The position numbers and the translations under genes were made by a program. Positions 26,737 through 39,546 of a DNA stretch of 64,000 nt are shown one piece after another. The notes beneath the pieces are model-generated. The model ran no database searches. It saw only the letters and a program-made list of their open reading frames with translations, and was not told the origin of the DNA. Within the stretch, counting starts at the first letter, position 1; each line of letters opens with the position of its first letter. Origin of the DNA: Nocardioides sp. Arc9.136 (GTDB lineage: Bacteria; Actinomycetota; Actinomycetes; Propionibacteriales; Nocardioidaceae); contig NZ_CP113431.1 in assembly GCF_030506255.1 (NCBI RefSeq), positions 3,483,001 through 3,547,000 on the forward strand, in the 5' to 3' direction.

Positions 26737-28025
26737 GCACGTCCGCCCCGACCACGACCAACCCGGCGCCGGTCTCCGACGAGCCGCCGGTCATCGCGGT
26801 CGTCAGCAAGAAGACCCCGGTCATCCTGGCCGTCGTCACCGTCGCCCTCGCGGCCGCCGTCGCGCTGGGCTCCCAGAGCGGTGACACGACCTTCCGGATC
26901 GCCACCCGCAACGACTTCGCCGAGATCCCCGACCTCACCGTCCCGGCGGTGGCGACCGCCTGGGTCGCCGTCGCGCTCCTGGCGCTGTGCACCGCGGAGT
27001 CGGTGCGCCGCTACCTGGCCCGCGCCCGCACCCCGCTGTGGCTGGTGGCCGTCTTCGGCGTCATCGCCATGGTGGGGTTCCTGGCCTGGGCCGCCGCCGG
27101 TGCGACCCTGCCGGTCGTCGGCCTGCTCGCGGGCGGGCTCGCCCTCGCCGTCCCCCTCGTCTTCGGCGCCCTCGGCGGCGTGCTCGGCGAGCGGGTCGGC
27201 GTGGTCAACATCGCGATCGACGGCCAGCTGCTCGCCGGGGCGTTCGCGGCCGCGCTGATCGGCTCGGTCGCCGGCTCCGCGTGGGTCGGCGTGCTCGGCG
27301 CGATGGCCGCCGGTGCGCTGGTGGCGCTCATCCTGGGCGTCTTCGCGATCAGCTACTTCGTCGACCAGGTCATCGTCGGCGTCGTGCTCAACGTGCTGAT
27401 CGTCGGCCTGACCAGCTTCATGTTCTCCCAGGTCCTGGCGCCCAACGCCGCCGACCTCAACGCGCCGCCGCGGCTCGGCCCGGTGACCGTGCCGGTGCTC
27501 GGCGACATCCCGGTGATCGGGCCGATCCTGTTCCGCCAGTCGGCGCTGGTCTACCTGCTCTACGTCGCGGTCGCCCTGGTCACCTGGGCGCTCTACCGCA
27601 CCAAGTGGGGCCTGCGCGTGCGCGCGGTCGGCGAGCACCCCAAGGCCGCGGACACCGTCGGCATCAACGTCATCCGGACCCGCTACCGCACGGTCCTCGT
27701 CGCGGGCGCGATCGCCGGCGCGGGCGGTGCGTTCTACACGCTGGTGTCGGTCTCGCAGTTCAACCGCGAGATGACCGGCGGCGCGGGCTACATCGCGCTC
27801 GCTGCGGTCATCTTCGGCAAGTGGGACCCCATCCGCGCCACACTCGCGGCGCTGCTCTTCGGGTTCGCCTCCAACCTGCAGGGCGTGCTCTCGGTCATCG
27901 GCTCCCCGGTGCCGAGCGAGTTCATGCTGATGCTGCCCTACGTCGTGACGGTCTTCGCCGTCGCCGGCCTGGTCGGGCAGTCCCGGGCACCGGCCGCCTC
28001 CGGCGTGCCGTACCGCAAGGGCTGA
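26733..28025 (+). CDS. Nucleoside ABC transporter permease (second)
   Basis: 430 residues from a GTG that overlaps the previous stop (GTGA at 26733-26736). It has an N-terminal extension with extra hydrophobic segments compared with the usual 300-residue partner. The conserved permease core follows: GVLGERVGVVNIAIDGQLLAGA, SYFVDQVIVGVVLNVLIVGLT and the EAA-like GLRVRAVGEHPKAADTVGIN. It forms a heterodimer with the first permease in this class. It is the last gene of the importer operon. Confidence 0.9.
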
Positions 28026-28068
28026 CCGCCCTCCCCCGCAGCACCCCGGCCGCGGGCGTCCCGGCGCC

Positions 28069-29259
28069 TCAGGCGTCGCGGGCGGCCGCGGCTGCTGCTC
28101 CGGCGAGCACCCGGGCGCCGATGGCGATGGCGCGCTCGTCGACCCGCAGGTCGCCCTGGTGCAGGTCGTACGTCGGCCCACCCGGCGTCCGCGTCCCCAG
28201 GCGCATCATCGCGCCCGGCACCTGGTCGAGGTACCAGCCGAAGTCCTCGCCACCGAGGCTCTGCGGGGCGGCCACCTGGCCGCCGTCGCCGAGGACGGCG
28301 TGCACCGAGCGCGCGAGCAGCCGGTTCGAGACCGGCTCGTTGACGACCGGCGGCACGCCGCGCTGGTAGTCGACCACCGCCGTCACGCCGTACGGCGCCA
28401 CGAGCTCGTGCACGACCTCACGCACGATCCGCTCGCAGTCGGCCCAGGCGACCGCGTCGAGGATGCGGACCGTGCCCGCGACCACGCCGACGTCGGGGAT
28501 GACGTTGGGTGCGGCGCCGGCGCGGACCATGCCCCACACGACCGAGACGCCGGCCCGCGGGTCCATCCGGCGGCTGAGCACCGCCGGCAGCTCGGTGGTC
28601 ACCTTCGCCAGGGCGAAGGTCAGGTCGCCGGTCAGGTGCGGGCGGCTGGTGTGGCCGCCGCGGCCCTCGAGGCGCACCTCCACCCGGTCGGCGGCGCTGG
28701 TCAGCGGGCCGAGCCGGAGGCCGACCTGGCCGACGTCGACGCCGGGGTCGCAGTGCAGGGCGAAGATCCGCTCGACGTCGTCGAGGACGCCGAGGCTCAT
28801 CAGGTGCACGGCCCCGCCGGGCATGACCTCCTCGGCGGGCTGGAACACCAGCCGCACGCGGCCGTCGAGCAGCCCCTCGTCGTGGAGCCGGCCCAGGCCG
28901 AGCGCGGCGCCGACCGCGGCGGCGGTGTGCACGTCGTGGCCGCAGGCGTGGGCCACGTCCGGGACGGTGCTGCGCCACGGGTCGTCGGTGACGTCGTGGA
29001 CCGGGAGGGCGTCCATGTCCGCGCGGATCGCCGCGACCGGGCCCCGCTCCCCCAGGTCGGCGACCAGACCGGACCGCGGCATCCGGGTGACCCGCCAGCC
29101 GGCCCTCTCGACCGCCGCGGCGACCAGGTCGCCGGTGCGCTTCTCCTGCCAGGAGAGCTCGGGGTGGGCGTGCAGGTCACGACGCAGGTCGACGAGGTCC
29201 GCCTCGTGCTTCTCGACGACCTCGCGGATCAGCTCGTGCACGCGGGGGTCCCTGGTCAT
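28069..29259 (-). CDS. M20 family amidohydrolase (IAA-amino acid/hippurate hydrolase type)
   Basis: 396 residues with GGGAGG before the ATG. It is a dizinc peptidase of the M20D group: HAHPELSWQEKRTGDLV, ADMDALPV, the metal motif HACGHDVHTAAAVGAALG, and PAEEVMPGGAVHLM. The C-terminal metal His is in SLGGEDFGWYLDQVPGAMMRLG. Members remove an acyl group from N-acyl amino acids. It faces the importer operon tail to tail and in actinobacteria is often a neighbour of the nucleoside importer genes, but no direct functional link is shown. Confidence 0.9.
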   Translation of the reverse strand: MTRDPRVHELIREVVEKHEADLVDLRRDLHAHPELSWQEKRTGDLVAAAVERAGWRVTRMPRSGLVADLGERGPVAAIRADMDALPVHDVTDDPWRSTVPDVAHACGHDVHTAAAVGAALGLGRLHDEGLLDGRVRLVFQPAEEVMPGGAVHLMSLGVLDDVERIFALHCDPGVDVGQVGLRLGPLTSAADRVEVRLEGRGGHTSRPHLTGDLTFALAKVTTELPAVLSRRMDPRAGVSVVWGMVRAGAAPNVIPDVGVVAGTVRILDAVAWADCERIVREVVHELVAPYGVTAVVDYQRGVPPVVNEPVSNRLLARSVHAVLGDGGQVAAPQSLGGEDFGWYLDQVPGAMMRLGTRTPGGPTYDLHQGDLRVDERAIAIGARVLAGAAAAAARDA

Positions 29260-29290
29260 CAGACCTCCCAGGTTAGTCCCCTCGTGATGA

Positions 29291-29327
29291 CCGCGCGGGC
29301 CCCGGCCACCGGCCGGGACCCGCGCGG
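29291..29327 (-). terminator. Strong hairpin after the ScyD-like gene
   Basis: Outer arms CCGCGCGGG (29291-29299) and CCCGCGCGG (29319-29327) enclose inner arms CCCGGCC and GGCCGGG with a three-base ACC loop. Sixteen pairs form with a single mismatch. It lies 29 bases past the stop of the ScyD/ScyE-like gene on the minus strand. Confidence 0.65.
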
Positions 29328-29355
29328 GTGGGCAGCGCTGGGGCAGCGCCGCGGG

Positions 29356-30432
29356 TCAGCGCGGGAAGCGCATCACCTTGCCGTTGGGCGGCGCACCCTC
29401 GGCGCCCAGCACGTTGGTCGTCGCCCACAGCCAGCGGCCCTGCAGCTCGAGCGCCGCAGGCATCTTCTGGGTGCGCAGCGGCTGCGGGGTGCTGGTGCCG
29501 GCCGGGACCCTGGAGATCCGTCCGGTGAACAGCTCCCCGACGTAGACGTCGCCGTTCCCCGCCACGGCCACGCCGGTCGTGCTGAGGAAGCCGGTCGCGA
29601 CCGTCGTGACCTCGCCGGTCGCCGGGTCGATGCGGAGCACCGAGCCGTTGGCGCCGAGGCTGCCGTCCTCGGGCCCGCCCGGGAGGCTGGTGACGTAGAG
29701 GTCCCCGTCGGGGCCGACCTCGACGTCGGTCGGCACACCCTCGAGCGCGACCGTCTCCCCCACCACGCAGTCGGGCAGCTCCAGCGCGGCGGCGGCCTCG
29801 GCCGGGACGGTCACCTCGACCGGAGGCAGGGCGGCCACGGGGGTCACCCGGCCACCGGCGATCCGGAACACCGCGTTCGCGCCGGCGTCGGCGACGTACA
29901 CCGTGCCCCCGTCGACGGCGGTGGCGTAGGGGTGGGTCTCGACGACGCCGTCGTAGGCCTGGAGGAACGGCGGCACCTCGCAGCCCTCCGGCAGGTCGGT
30001 GAAGCCGTAGGTCGTGCCGCCGTCGGGATTGGTCGCGCGCTCCGCGGCGGCGATGTTGCCGATGGTCCGCGCCCTGCCGTTGCGGACCTGGCGGACGATG
30101 CCGCCCTCGTTCTCGCCCCAGGAGACGGCATAGGTGACGACGCCGCGGGTGACGTCGACGGCGCCGATCTCACGGCCCTTCCGCGCCTTGGCGACGACGA
30201 CGGGCTTCTCGCCCTTCCTGACCTTCGTCAGGACGCCGGCGAAGTTCTGGGCGACGTAGGCGGTGCCGTTGGGCTTCACGGCCAGGCTGAGCGGGCTGAC
30301 CAGCTTGCTGGCCACGACCTGGCCGCCCCCGGCGGGGGCGGCGGCAGGGGCGCCGGCGGCGGTGGCGCCGAGCGCCGGGACGACCAGCGCGAGCGCCGCG
30401 GTCGAGACCACGGCGGAGGTGGGACGCAACAT
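29356..30432 (-). CDS. ScyD/ScyE-like secreted beta-propeller protein
   Basis: 358 residues starting MLRPTSAVVS at 30432, after TTGGAGG. A signal peptide with an Ala-rich cleavage region (GATAAGAPAAAP) is followed by an NHL/six-blade propeller: SPLSLAVKPNGTAYVAQNFAGVL, HPYATAVDGGTVYVADAGANAV, GVPTDVEVGPDGDLYVTSLPGG, TGVAVAGNGDVYVGELFTGRI. Proteins annotated as ScyD/ScyE family in actinobacteria share this layout, but the scytonemin link is only by name. It is monocistronic, closed by a hairpin. Function unknown. Confidence 0.8.
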   Translation of the reverse strand: MLRPTSAVVSTAALALVVPALGATAAGAPAAAPAGGGQVVASKLVSPLSLAVKPNGTAYVAQNFAGVLTKVRKGEKPVVVAKARKGREIGAVDVTRGVVTYAVSWGENEGGIVRQVRNGRARTIGNIAAAERATNPDGGTTYGFTDLPEGCEVPPFLQAYDGVVETHPYATAVDGGTVYVADAGANAVFRIAGGRVTPVAALPPVEVTVPAEAAAALELPDCVVGETVALEGVPTDVEVGPDGDLYVTSLPGGPEDGSLGANGSVLRIDPATGEVTTVATGFLSTTGVAVAGNGDVYVGELFTGRISRVPAGTSTPQPLRTQKMPAALELQGRWLWATTNVLGAEGAPPNGKVMRFPR

Positions 30433-30531
30433 GGGGATCCTCCAAGGACGGTGACTGGAGCCACGATCCTGGGCAGCCCCGTGTCCCGGGCGCATGAGTC
30501 AGATGTCCCATCTTCGGGGGACCCGTCCGGG

Positions 30532-31527
30532 TCATTCCCGGGTGGTGCGCCCCTCGTCGTACGCCGCGAGGATCCGGTCGGCCGCCACGGTGGCGGGCAG
30601 CTCCCCGGTGAGCACCGCGGCGCGGATCTCGTCGCGCACGGCCCGCACGGCCGGCGAGTGGCGCAGCCGCTGGTCGAGCTCGTCGCGGACCATCGCCCAG
30701 GTGAAGTCGAGCTGCTGCTCGGCGCGCTTGCGGGCCAGGCCCTCGGCGCCGAGGTGGTCGCGGTGCGCCAGCACGCGGTCCCACAGGTCGTCGACGCCGA
30801 CGTCGGTCAGTCCCGAGCAGGTGACGACCGGCGGCGCCCACTCCTCCATGCCACGGACCATCCGCAGCGCGCCGGCGAGGTCGCGGGCGGCCACGCGGGC
30901 CTCGCCCTCGCGGTCGCCGTCGGCCTTGTTGACCGCGATGACGTCCGCGATCTCCAGGATGCCCTTCTTGATCCCCTGCAGCTGGTCGCCGGTGCGGGCC
31001 AGGGTCAGGAAGAGGAACGTGTCGACCATCCCCGCGACCGTGACCTCGGACTGGCCCACGCCGACCGTCTCCACCAGCACCACGTCGTACGACGCCGCCT
31101 CGAGGACCGCCATCGCCTGGACCGTGGCGCGGGCGACGCCGCCGAGGGTGCCCGCGCTGGGCGAGGGCCGGATGAACGCGTGCGCGTCGGAGGCGAGCCG
31201 GCCCATCCGGGTCTTGTCGCCGAGCACCGACCCTCCGGTGCGCACCGAGGACGGGTCGACCGCCAGCACGCCGACCCGGTGCCCGGCCGCGGTCAGCCGG
31301 GTCCCCAGCGACTCGATGAACGTCGACTTCCCGACGCCGGGCACCCCGGAGATCCCGACCCGGACGACGTCGCGGCCCCCGGAGTCCTCGGCCAGCTCGG
31401 TCAGCAGCTCGCGGGCCAGCGCCCGGTGCTGGGGACGCGAGGACTCCACCAGCGTGATCGCCTGGGAGACCGCGGCCCGCCTGCCGGACCGGATCCCCTC
31501 GACGAGCGTGGGAACGTCCGGCGGCAT
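30532..31527 (-). CDS. meaB: Methylmalonyl-CoA mutase-associated GTPase MeaB
   Basis: 331 residues. It is a G3E-family GTPase that loads and protects adenosylcobalamin in methylmalonyl-CoA mutase. P-loop GISGVPGVGKSTFIESLG, GVLAVDPSSVRTGGSVLGDKTRM, the switch DVVLVETVGVGQSEV and the NKADGDRE specificity motif are visible. Its ATG overlaps the mutB stop (ATGA at 31527), so the three-gene mut operon is tightly coupled. Confidence 0.94.
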   Translation of the reverse strand: MPPDVPTLVEGIRSGRRAAVSQAITLVESSRPQHRALARELLTELAEDSGGRDVVRVGISGVPGVGKSTFIESLGTRLTAAGHRVGVLAVDPSSVRTGGSVLGDKTRMGRLASDAHAFIRPSPSAGTLGGVARATVQAMAVLEAASYDVVLVETVGVGQSEVTVAGMVDTFLFLTLARTGDQLQGIKKGILEIADVIAVNKADGDREGEARVAARDLAGALRMVRGMEEWAPPVVTCSGLTDVGVDDLWDRVLAHRDHLGAEGLARKRAEQQLDFTWAMVRDELDQRLRHSPAVRAVRDEIRAAVLTGELPATVAADRILAAYDEGRTTRE

Positions 31528-33689
31528 CAGTGACCGAGCTGCTCGCGCAACCGGGCCAGCAGGTCGAGCGCGGACTCGGCGATGACGGTGCCGGGCAGGA
31601 ACACCGCGGCCGCCCCCATCTCGGTCAGCGTCGGCACGTCGTCGGGCGGGATCACGCCGCCGATCACCACCATGATGTCCGGCCTCCCCTGCTCGGCGAG
31701 CGCGTCGCGCAGCGCCGGCAGGAGCGTGAGGTGGCCCGCGGCGAGCGAGCTGACCCCGACGATGTGGACGTCGGCGTCGACCGCCTGCTGCGCGACCTCC
31801 TCGGGCGTGGAGAACAGCGGCCCCACGTCGACGTCGAAGCCCATGTCGGCGAAGGCCGAGACGATGACCTTCTGGCCGCGGTCGTGGCCGTCCTGGCCCA
31901 TCTTGGCCACCAGGATGCGCGGGCGGCGCCCCTCGGCCTCCTCGAACTCCGCCGTCGCGTCGAGGACCTGCTGAACCAGGGTCCCGTCGCCCTCACCTGC
32001 GGTGTCGCGGTACACGCCGGAGATCGTACGGATCACGGCCTGGTGCCGGCCGTAGACCTTCTCCAGGGCGTCGGAGATCTCACCGACGGTCGCCTTGGCG
32101 CGAGCCGCGTCCACGGCCAGGGCGAGCAGGTTGCCGTCGAGGCCCCGGCCGGCGCCGCGCTCGGCGCTGCCGGTGAGCGCCTCGAGCGCGCGTCGCACGT
32201 CGTCGTCGTTCCGCTCGGCCCGCAGCCGCTCGAGCTTGGCGACCTGCTGGCGGTAGACGTCGTCGTTGTCGACCTTGAGCACGTCGAGCTTGTCCTCGGC
32301 GGCGAGCCGGTAGGTGTTGACGCCGATGACCTTCTGCGCGCCGGAGTCGATCCGCGCCTGGGTGCGGGCGGCGGCCTCCTCGATGCGCATCTTCGGGATG
32401 CCCTGCTCGATGGCCTTGGCCATGCCACCGGCCCGCTCGGCCTCCTGGATGTGGGCCCACGCGCGCTCGGCGATGTCGTGGGTCAGCCGCTCGACGTAGT
32501 AGGAGCCGGCCCAGGGGTCGATGGTGCCGGTGGTGCCGCTCTCCTGCTGCAGGAGCAGCTGGGTGTTGCGCGCGATGCGGGCCGAGAAGTCGGTCGGCAG
32601 CGCGATCGCCTCGTCCAGCGCGTTGGTGTGCAGCGACTGGGTGTGGCCCTGGGTCGCGGCCATCGCCTCGATCGCGGTGCGCTGGACGTTGTTGAAGACG
32701 TCCTGGGCGGTCAGCGACCAGCCGGAGGTCTGGGAGTGCGTGCGCAGGCTCAGCGACTTGGGGTTCTGCGGGTCGAACTGGCGCACCAGGCGCGCCCAGA
32801 GCGCGCGGGCGGCGCGCATCTTGGCGACCTCCATGTAGAAGTTCATGCCGATCGCCCAGAAGAAGCTCAGGCGGGGCGCGAACGTGTCGATGGTCAGCCC
32901 GCTCTCCAGGCCGGCGCGGATGTACTCCACGCCGTCGGCCAGGGTGTAGGCGAGCTCGAGGTCGGCGGTCGCCCCGGCCTCCTGCATGTGGTAGCCGGAG
33001 ATCGAGATCGAGTTGAACCGCGGCATCCGCTGGCTGGTGAAGGCGAAGATGTCGGAGATGATCCGCATCGACGGCGCCGGCGGGTAGATGTAGGTGTTGC
33101 GGACCATGAACTCCTTGAGGATGTCGTTCTGGATCGTCCCCGCGAGCTGCTCCGGCTGCACCCCCTGCTCCTCGGCCGCCGCGATGTAGAGGGCGAGCAC
33201 CGGCAGGACGGCGCCGTTCATGGTCATCGACACCGACATCTCGTCGAGCGGGATGCCGTCGAAGAGGGTCCGGGTGTCGTAGATCGAGTCGATCGCCACG
33301 CCGGCCATGCCGACGTCGCCGCGCACCCGCGGGTGGTCGGAGTCGTAGCCGCGGTGGGTCGCGAGGTCGAAGGCGACCGAGAGGCCCTTCTGGCCGGCCG
33401 CGAGGTTGCGGCGGTAGAAGGCGTTGGACTCCTCGGCGGTGGAGAAGCCGGCGTACTGCCGGATGGTCCACGGCTGGGTGGTGTACATCGTCGGGTAGGG
33501 CCCGCGCAGGAACGGGCTCAGGCCCGGCAGCGTGTCCAGCGCGTCCAGGCCGGCGACGTCCTCGCGGGTGTACATCGGCAGGATGTCGATGCCCTCGGGC
33601 GAGGTCCACGCCTCGGCCGCGGCCGGGGACGACGGCGCGCCCGCGCCCCCGTCCAGCGGCAGGCCGGCGAAGCTCTTCGGGACCGTCAT
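31527..33689 (-). CDS. mutB: Methylmalonyl-CoA mutase large subunit
   Basis: 720 residues. The TIM-barrel half has [22 protein letters not shown] and [21 protein letters not shown]. The C-terminal B12-binding half has the DxHxxG motif in [20 protein letters not shown], and [12 protein letters not shown]. It interconverts (R)-methylmalonyl-CoA and succinyl-CoA with adenosylcobalamin, in propionate, odd-chain and branched amino acid metabolism. It overlaps the small-subunit gene by four bases upstream and meaB downstream. Confidence 0.95.
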   Translation of the reverse strand: MTVPKSFAGLPLDGGAGAPSSPAAAEAWTSPEGIDILPMYTREDVAGLDALDTLPGLSPFLRGPYPTMYTTQPWTIRQYAGFSTAEESNAFYRRNLAAGQKGLSVAFDLATHRGYDSDHPRVRGDVGMAGVAIDSIYDTRTLFDGIPLDEMSVSMTMNGAVLPVLALYIAAAEEQGVQPEQLAGTIQNDILKEFMVRNTYIYPPAPSMRIISDIFAFTSQRMPRFNSISISGYHMQEAGATADLELAYTLADGVEYIRAGLESGLTIDTFAPRLSFFWAIGMNFYMEVAKMRAARALWARLVRQFDPQNPKSLSLRTHSQTSGWSLTAQDVFNNVQRTAIEAMAATQGHTQSLHTNALDEAIALPTDFSARIARNTQLLLQQESGTTGTIDPWAGSYYVERLTHDIAERAWAHIQEAERAGGMAKAIEQGIPKMRIEEAAARTQARIDSGAQKVIGVNTYRLAAEDKLDVLKVDNDDVYRQQVAKLERLRAERNDDDVRRALEALTGSAERGAGRGLDGNLLALAVDAARAKATVGEISDALEKVYGRHQAVIRTISGVYRDTAGEGDGTLVQQVLDATAEFEEAEGRRPRILVAKMGQDGHDRGQKVIVSAFADMGFDVDVGPLFSTPEEVAQQAVDADVHIVGVSSLAAGHLTLLPALRDALAEQGRPDIMVVIGGVIPPDDVPTLTEMGAAAVFLPGTVIAESALDLLARLREQLGH

Positions 33690-35437
33690 GACAGGTGCTC
33701 CCTCGTGCGGGTCAGGAACGCGAGGGCGTCGACGCCCATCGCGCAGGAGTCGTCGACGCCGTCGCGCGGCTTGCCGGCGACGACGACGTGGCCCGCGCCG
33801 GCCTCGCGCAGGGCGGGTACGAGCGCGTCGGCCCACTCGTCGTACGCCGCGTCGGAGCCGGCCAGGCAGACGACCGGGCTGCGGTCACCGCGGATGTACG
33901 CCGCGACCACCTCCTCGACGCCGGCCGTGGGGCCGGCGACCTCGACGGCGATGCCGCCGGCGGCCAGCAGGTTCGTCGCGAACGTCGCGCGCGCGGTGTG
34001 CGCCGCGACCGTGCCCATCGTCGCCAGGAAGACCGGGCGGGCGGCGGGGGCGTCGCGGAGCTCCTCGAAGGCCGCGCCGTAGCGGCGCACCGCGTCGGCG
34101 GCCGGGTCCGGCGTGCGCGCGGGCAGCTGCTCGGCGAGGTTCGGGAACTCCGTGAGCCCGGTGATCGGGCGCTTGCGCGTCGCGACCTCGCGCTCGCGGC
34201 GGGCGACGGTCTCGGCCACGGCGTCGTCGAGGGACTCCCCCGACTCGAGCCGGCCCAGCACGTCCCAGCCCGCGACGGCCAGGTCGTCGGTCAGCTTCTC
34301 GACCGCGTAGGCGCCACCGGCGGGGTCGGCGACCTTGGCGACGTGCGCCTCGTCGACCAGGAGGTGGGAGGTGTTGCGCGCGATCCGGCGCCCGAAGGTG
34401 TCGGGGCGGCCCAGGGGGCTGTCGAACGGCAGCACGGTGACGGCGTCCGCCCCGCCGACGCCCGCGGAGAACGCGGCCACGGTGGTGCGCAGCATGTTCA
34501 CGTAGGGGTCGTACTTGCTCATCATCGGGCGGCTGGTGACCACGTGCTGGCGCTGCTCGGCCGGGGCGGCCTCGCTCAGCTCGAGCACGCGGGCCCACAG
34601 CCGGCGCGCGGCGCGGAGCTTGGCGATGGTCGGGAACTGCTCGTCGGTCGCGGCGTACCGGAACTCCAGCAGGCCGGCGGCCTCGTCGAGCCCGATGCCG
34701 GCGCCGGTGAGCACGCGCAGGACGCGGGCGGCGACCCACATCGAGTAGCCGAGCTCCTGGGCGTCCGAGGCGCCGAGGTCGTGGGCGACGGTCGCGTCGA
34801 CGACCACGCCGAGGACGCCACGGTCCAGGGCGAGCCGGGCGACCGCGACGAGGACGTCCTCGTCGGCCCGGCCGTCCGCGCCGAGGTTCGTGCCGTCGGC
34901 CGGGGTGGTGCCACCGAGGTGGGCGAGGAACGCCTCCGCCACGGCGACCGGCGCGGTGGGCGCGTCGAGGACCACCGGGGCCAGGTCGAGCAGGACGCCC
35001 GCGAGCAGCGCGGGCAGGTCGGTGCCGGCGTCGGCGGTCACCCACAGCGACGCCACCCCGCCGTCGAGGTCGACGAGCGCCTCCTCGTTGGCCTGCTTCG
35101 CCGGCACCCCGGTCCCGCCGAGGTGCGCCCGCACGTCCCAGGGCCCGACGCGGGTCGGGCGGCCCGCGGTCCGCAGCCCCTCCAGCAGCGCCGGCGTGCC
35201 GAGGGGCGTGACCTCGATGCCGTCCAGGGTGGTGCGGGTGAGCTTGGCCCACACCGCGTCGTCGGGGTCCTCGTCCTTGAGCCGGCGGGACTTGCGCAGC
35301 ACCGCGGCGGCGGCCTGCTCCCAGTCCTGGACCGTCCAGCGGTCCTCGTCACCGGCCAGGTCGAGCGTGCCCTGCTCCGGCTCCAGCTCGGCCGGCTCGT
35401 CGAGGCCGCCCTCCACCGCGCCTTGGGGTTGCGTCAT
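33686..35437 (-). CDS. mutA: Methylmalonyl-CoA mutase small subunit
   Basis: 583 residues. It is homologous to mutB but lacks the DxHxxG cobalamin motif; the equivalent region reads [20 protein letters not shown], as expected for the non-catalytic subunit. The TIM-barrel part keeps [29 protein letters not shown] and [20 protein letters not shown]. The start is put at 35437 (MTQPQG), where TATCGT (35450-35445, minus strand) lies seven bases upstream. It heads the mutA-mutB-meaB operon and is divergent from a glycosyltransferase. Confidence 0.94.
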   Translation of the reverse strand: MTQPQGAVEGGLDEPAELEPEQGTLDLAGDEDRWTVQDWEQAAAAVLRKSRRLKDEDPDDAVWAKLTRTTLDGIEVTPLGTPALLEGLRTAGRPTRVGPWDVRAHLGGTGVPAKQANEEALVDLDGGVASLWVTADAGTDLPALLAGVLLDLAPVVLDAPTAPVAVAEAFLAHLGGTTPADGTNLGADGRADEDVLVAVARLALDRGVLGVVVDATVAHDLGASDAQELGYSMWVAARVLRVLTGAGIGLDEAAGLLEFRYAATDEQFPTIAKLRAARRLWARVLELSEAAPAEQRQHVVTSRPMMSKYDPYVNMLRTTVAAFSAGVGGADAVTVLPFDSPLGRPDTFGRRIARNTSHLLVDEAHVAKVADPAGGAYAVEKLTDDLAVAGWDVLGRLESGESLDDAVAETVARREREVATRKRPITGLTEFPNLAEQLPARTPDPAADAVRRYGAAFEELRDAPAARPVFLATMGTVAAHTARATFATNLLAAGGIAVEVAGPTAGVEEVVAAYIRGDRSPVVCLAGSDAAYDEWADALVPALREAGAGHVVVAGKPRDGVDDSCAMGVDALAFLTRTREHLS

Positions 35438-35602
35438 GGTGCGAACGATAAGGACGTGGCGTGACGGTGACCACCGAGTGTGACGTTTTCGACGGGTCCC
35501 GCTGGCCGGATGGACGCTCCCGCTCCCGCCGCGACGACACCGTTCACCCGCCGTGCACGTCGGCGCCGGGCGGTCGTCACCCGCTGCCGCCACGGTGGGT
35601 GC

Positions 35603-36673
35603 ATGCGGATCACGGTGGTGACCGAGACCTACTACCCCGCCGTCGACGCCACGACCACGACGGTCAAGGCGACGGTCGACCGGCTCGTGGACCTCGGGCA
35701 CGAGGTGCGGCTGGTGGCGCCGGCCCCCGGGCTCGGTGACTACCGCGGGTGCCGGGTCGACCGGGTGGGCGCGCTCGAGCGTCCCGGCGCCCAGGTCCGC
35801 GCCTCGCTCGAGGCGTTCCGGCCGGACGTGGTCCACGTGGACTCGCCCGGGACCCTCGGGCGCAAGGCGCTCAAGCACGCCCGGCGCCTCGGCGTACCCA
35901 GCCTCGTCGTGCAGCAGGACGCCCTCCCCGTCCCCGTCCTCGACCGCTGGCGGACCCGGGTGGCCGAGCGCGCCGACCGGGTGCTCGTGACCGCGGCGTG
36001 GTCCGTCGAGCGGCTCGCCGAGGCGTCGATCGACGCCGGGCTGTGGCTGCCCGGCGTGGACACGGCCGCCTTCACCCCGGCCCTGCGCGACCCCTGGCTG
36101 CACGACCGCTGGGCGCGGGCCCGGTCGGCGTCGGGGCCGCTCGTGGTGGTCGGGTACGTCGGCGGGCTGCACCAGCGGCACGGCGTGCGCCGCCTGGCCG
36201 GCCTCGCCCGGGTGCCCGGCATCCGGCCGGTGCTCGTCGGCGACGGCTCGCAGCGCGACTGGCTGGCCGCGCGGCTCCCCGGCGCGAAGCTCACCGGCGC
36301 CCTGGGCCCCGGCGACCTCGCGGTCGCGATGGCCAGCCTCGACCTCCTGGTCCACCCGGGAGAGGAGGAGACGTGCTGCCACGCGCTGCGCGAGGCGGGG
36401 GCCAGCGGCGTCCCGGTCGTGGCACCGCGCTCCGGCGGTGCGCGCGAGGTCGTCCGGCCGCTGGAGACCGGTCTCCTGCACGCGGCGGGCGACCCGCACG
36501 GGCTGGCCCGCGCGGTGGCCGTCGTGGCGGGCGACCCCCGGCGCGCGCTGCTCGGCGCGCGGGGCCGCGAGCTCGCGCTCGAGCGGTCGTGGACGCAGGC
36601 CGTCGACGAGCTGCTCGAGCAGCACCTGGTGCCGCTCGCCACGCGGCGTACGACCGCTCCTGCCGTGCGGTGA
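35603..36673 (+). CDS. GT4 family glycosyltransferase
   Basis: 356 residues. It is a GT-B fold enzyme: MRITVVTETYYPAVDATTTTVKATVDRLVDLGHEVRLVAP at the N-terminus is typical of the mannosyltransferase-like GT4 group. The C-terminal nucleotide-sugar site has VGDGSQRDWL, GEEETCCHALREAGASGVPVVAPRSGGAREVV and a LLHAAGDPHGLARAV loop. It most resembles GDP-mannose-dependent alpha-mannosyltransferases that decorate membrane glycolipids, but the donor and acceptor are unproven. It lies alone between mutA (divergent) and sdhC. Confidence 0.83.
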   Translation: MRITVVTETYYPAVDATTTTVKATVDRLVDLGHEVRLVAPAPGLGDYRGCRVDRVGALERPGAQVRASLEAFRPDVVHVDSPGTLGRKALKHARRLGVPSLVVQQDALPVPVLDRWRTRVAERADRVLVTAAWSVERLAEASIDAGLWLPGVDTAAFTPALRDPWLHDRWARARSASGPLVVVGYVGGLHQRHGVRRLAGLARVPGIRPVLVGDGSQRDWLAARLPGAKLTGALGPGDLAVAMASLDLLVHPGEEETCCHALREAGASGVPVVAPRSGGAREVVRPLETGLLHAAGDPHGLARAVAVVAGDPRRALLGARGRELALERSWTQAVDELLEQHLVPLATRRTTAPAVR

Positions 36674-36775
36674 CCAACCCCGGGACGACGCTCGAGCGCG
36701 CCCGGGAGTTCCTGACCCGCGGGTAACAAGGCATATGTCACACGCCCGGCGCCACCTCGCGCCGGGACCGAGAGG

Positions 36776-36781
36776 TAGCGT
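36776..36781 (+). promoter_or_regulatory. -10 box of the sdhCAB operon
   Basis: TAGCGT ends eight bases before the sdhC GTG at 36790, fitting a near-leaderless message. An approximate inverted repeat GTCAC ... GTGAC (36737-36784) brackets the region but its role is unknown. Confidence 0.45.
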
Positions 36782-36789
36782 GACACCTC

Positions 36790-37491
36790 GTGGCAACCCC
36801 GACCCTCGTCAAGGGGGCGCGCGCGACGCGCTCCACCGTGGCGCTCAAGCTCGTCATGGCCGTCAGCGGCCTCGTCTTCATCGGCTACGTGCTCGCGCAC
36901 ATGTACGGCAACCTCAAGGCGTTCGCCGGCCACGACGCGTTCAACGAGTACGCCCATCACCTGCGGGAGTTCGGTGAGCCGCTGCTCCCCCACGAGGGCT
37001 TCCTCTGGGTGATGCGCCTGCTGCTGATCGTCGCGCTGATCGCGCACGTCGCCTCGGCGTACGCGCTGTGGCGCCGCGCGGCGAAGGCCCGGACCGTGAA
37101 GTACCAGGTCAAGAAGAACCAGCACTCCTCGCTCTCCTCGCGCACCATGCGCTGGGGCGGCCTGGCGCTGCTGCTGTTCATCGTCTGGCACCTGCTGAAC
37201 TTCACCGTCCCGAAGGTCAACCCCGACGGCGGGCCGACCGACGACCCGTACAACCTGATGGTGGACTCCTTCGACGTGTGGTGGATGACGGTCATCTACC
37301 TGCTGGCGATGCTGGCGCTCGGCTTCCACCTGCACCACGGGACGTTCAGCGCGATCCAGACCCTCGGCTTCACCAACACCGCCTCCTCCCGTGCCCGCGC
37401 CAAGCAGGCCGGCTGGGTGCTCGCGGTCGTGATCGCCGGCGGCTTCTCGCTCGTCCCCCTGTCCGTCCTCGCCGGCATCATCGAGAAGTAA
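36790..37491 (+). CDS. sdhC: Succinate dehydrogenase cytochrome b subunit
   Basis: 233 residues from a GTG. It has five hydrophobic helices (VMAVSGLVFIGYVLAHMYG, FLWVMRLLLIVALIAHVASAYALW, GLALLLFIVWHLLNFT, VIYLLAMLALGFHLHHGTFS, VLAVVIAGGFSLVPLSVLAG). Conserved His in AHMYGN, AHVAS, VWHLLNF and LHHG are the likely ligands of two haems. This single-polypeptide anchor without an sdhD gene is the menaquinone-using type B family found in actinobacteria. It heads a three-gene operon. Confidence 0.93.
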   Translation: MATPTLVKGARATRSTVALKLVMAVSGLVFIGYVLAHMYGNLKAFAGHDAFNEYAHHLREFGEPLLPHEGFLWVMRLLLIVALIAHVASAYALWRRAAKARTVKYQVKKNQHSSLSSRTMRWGGLALLLFIVWHLLNFTVPKVNPDGGPTDDPYNLMVDSFDVWWMTVIYLLAMLALGFHLHHGTFSAIQTLGFTNTASSRARAKQAGWVLAVVIAGGFSLVPLSVLAGIIEK

Positions 37492-37503
37492 GGAAGGCGC
37501 ACC

Positions 37504-39542
<2,039 letters not shown>

Positions 39543-39546
<4 letters not shown>
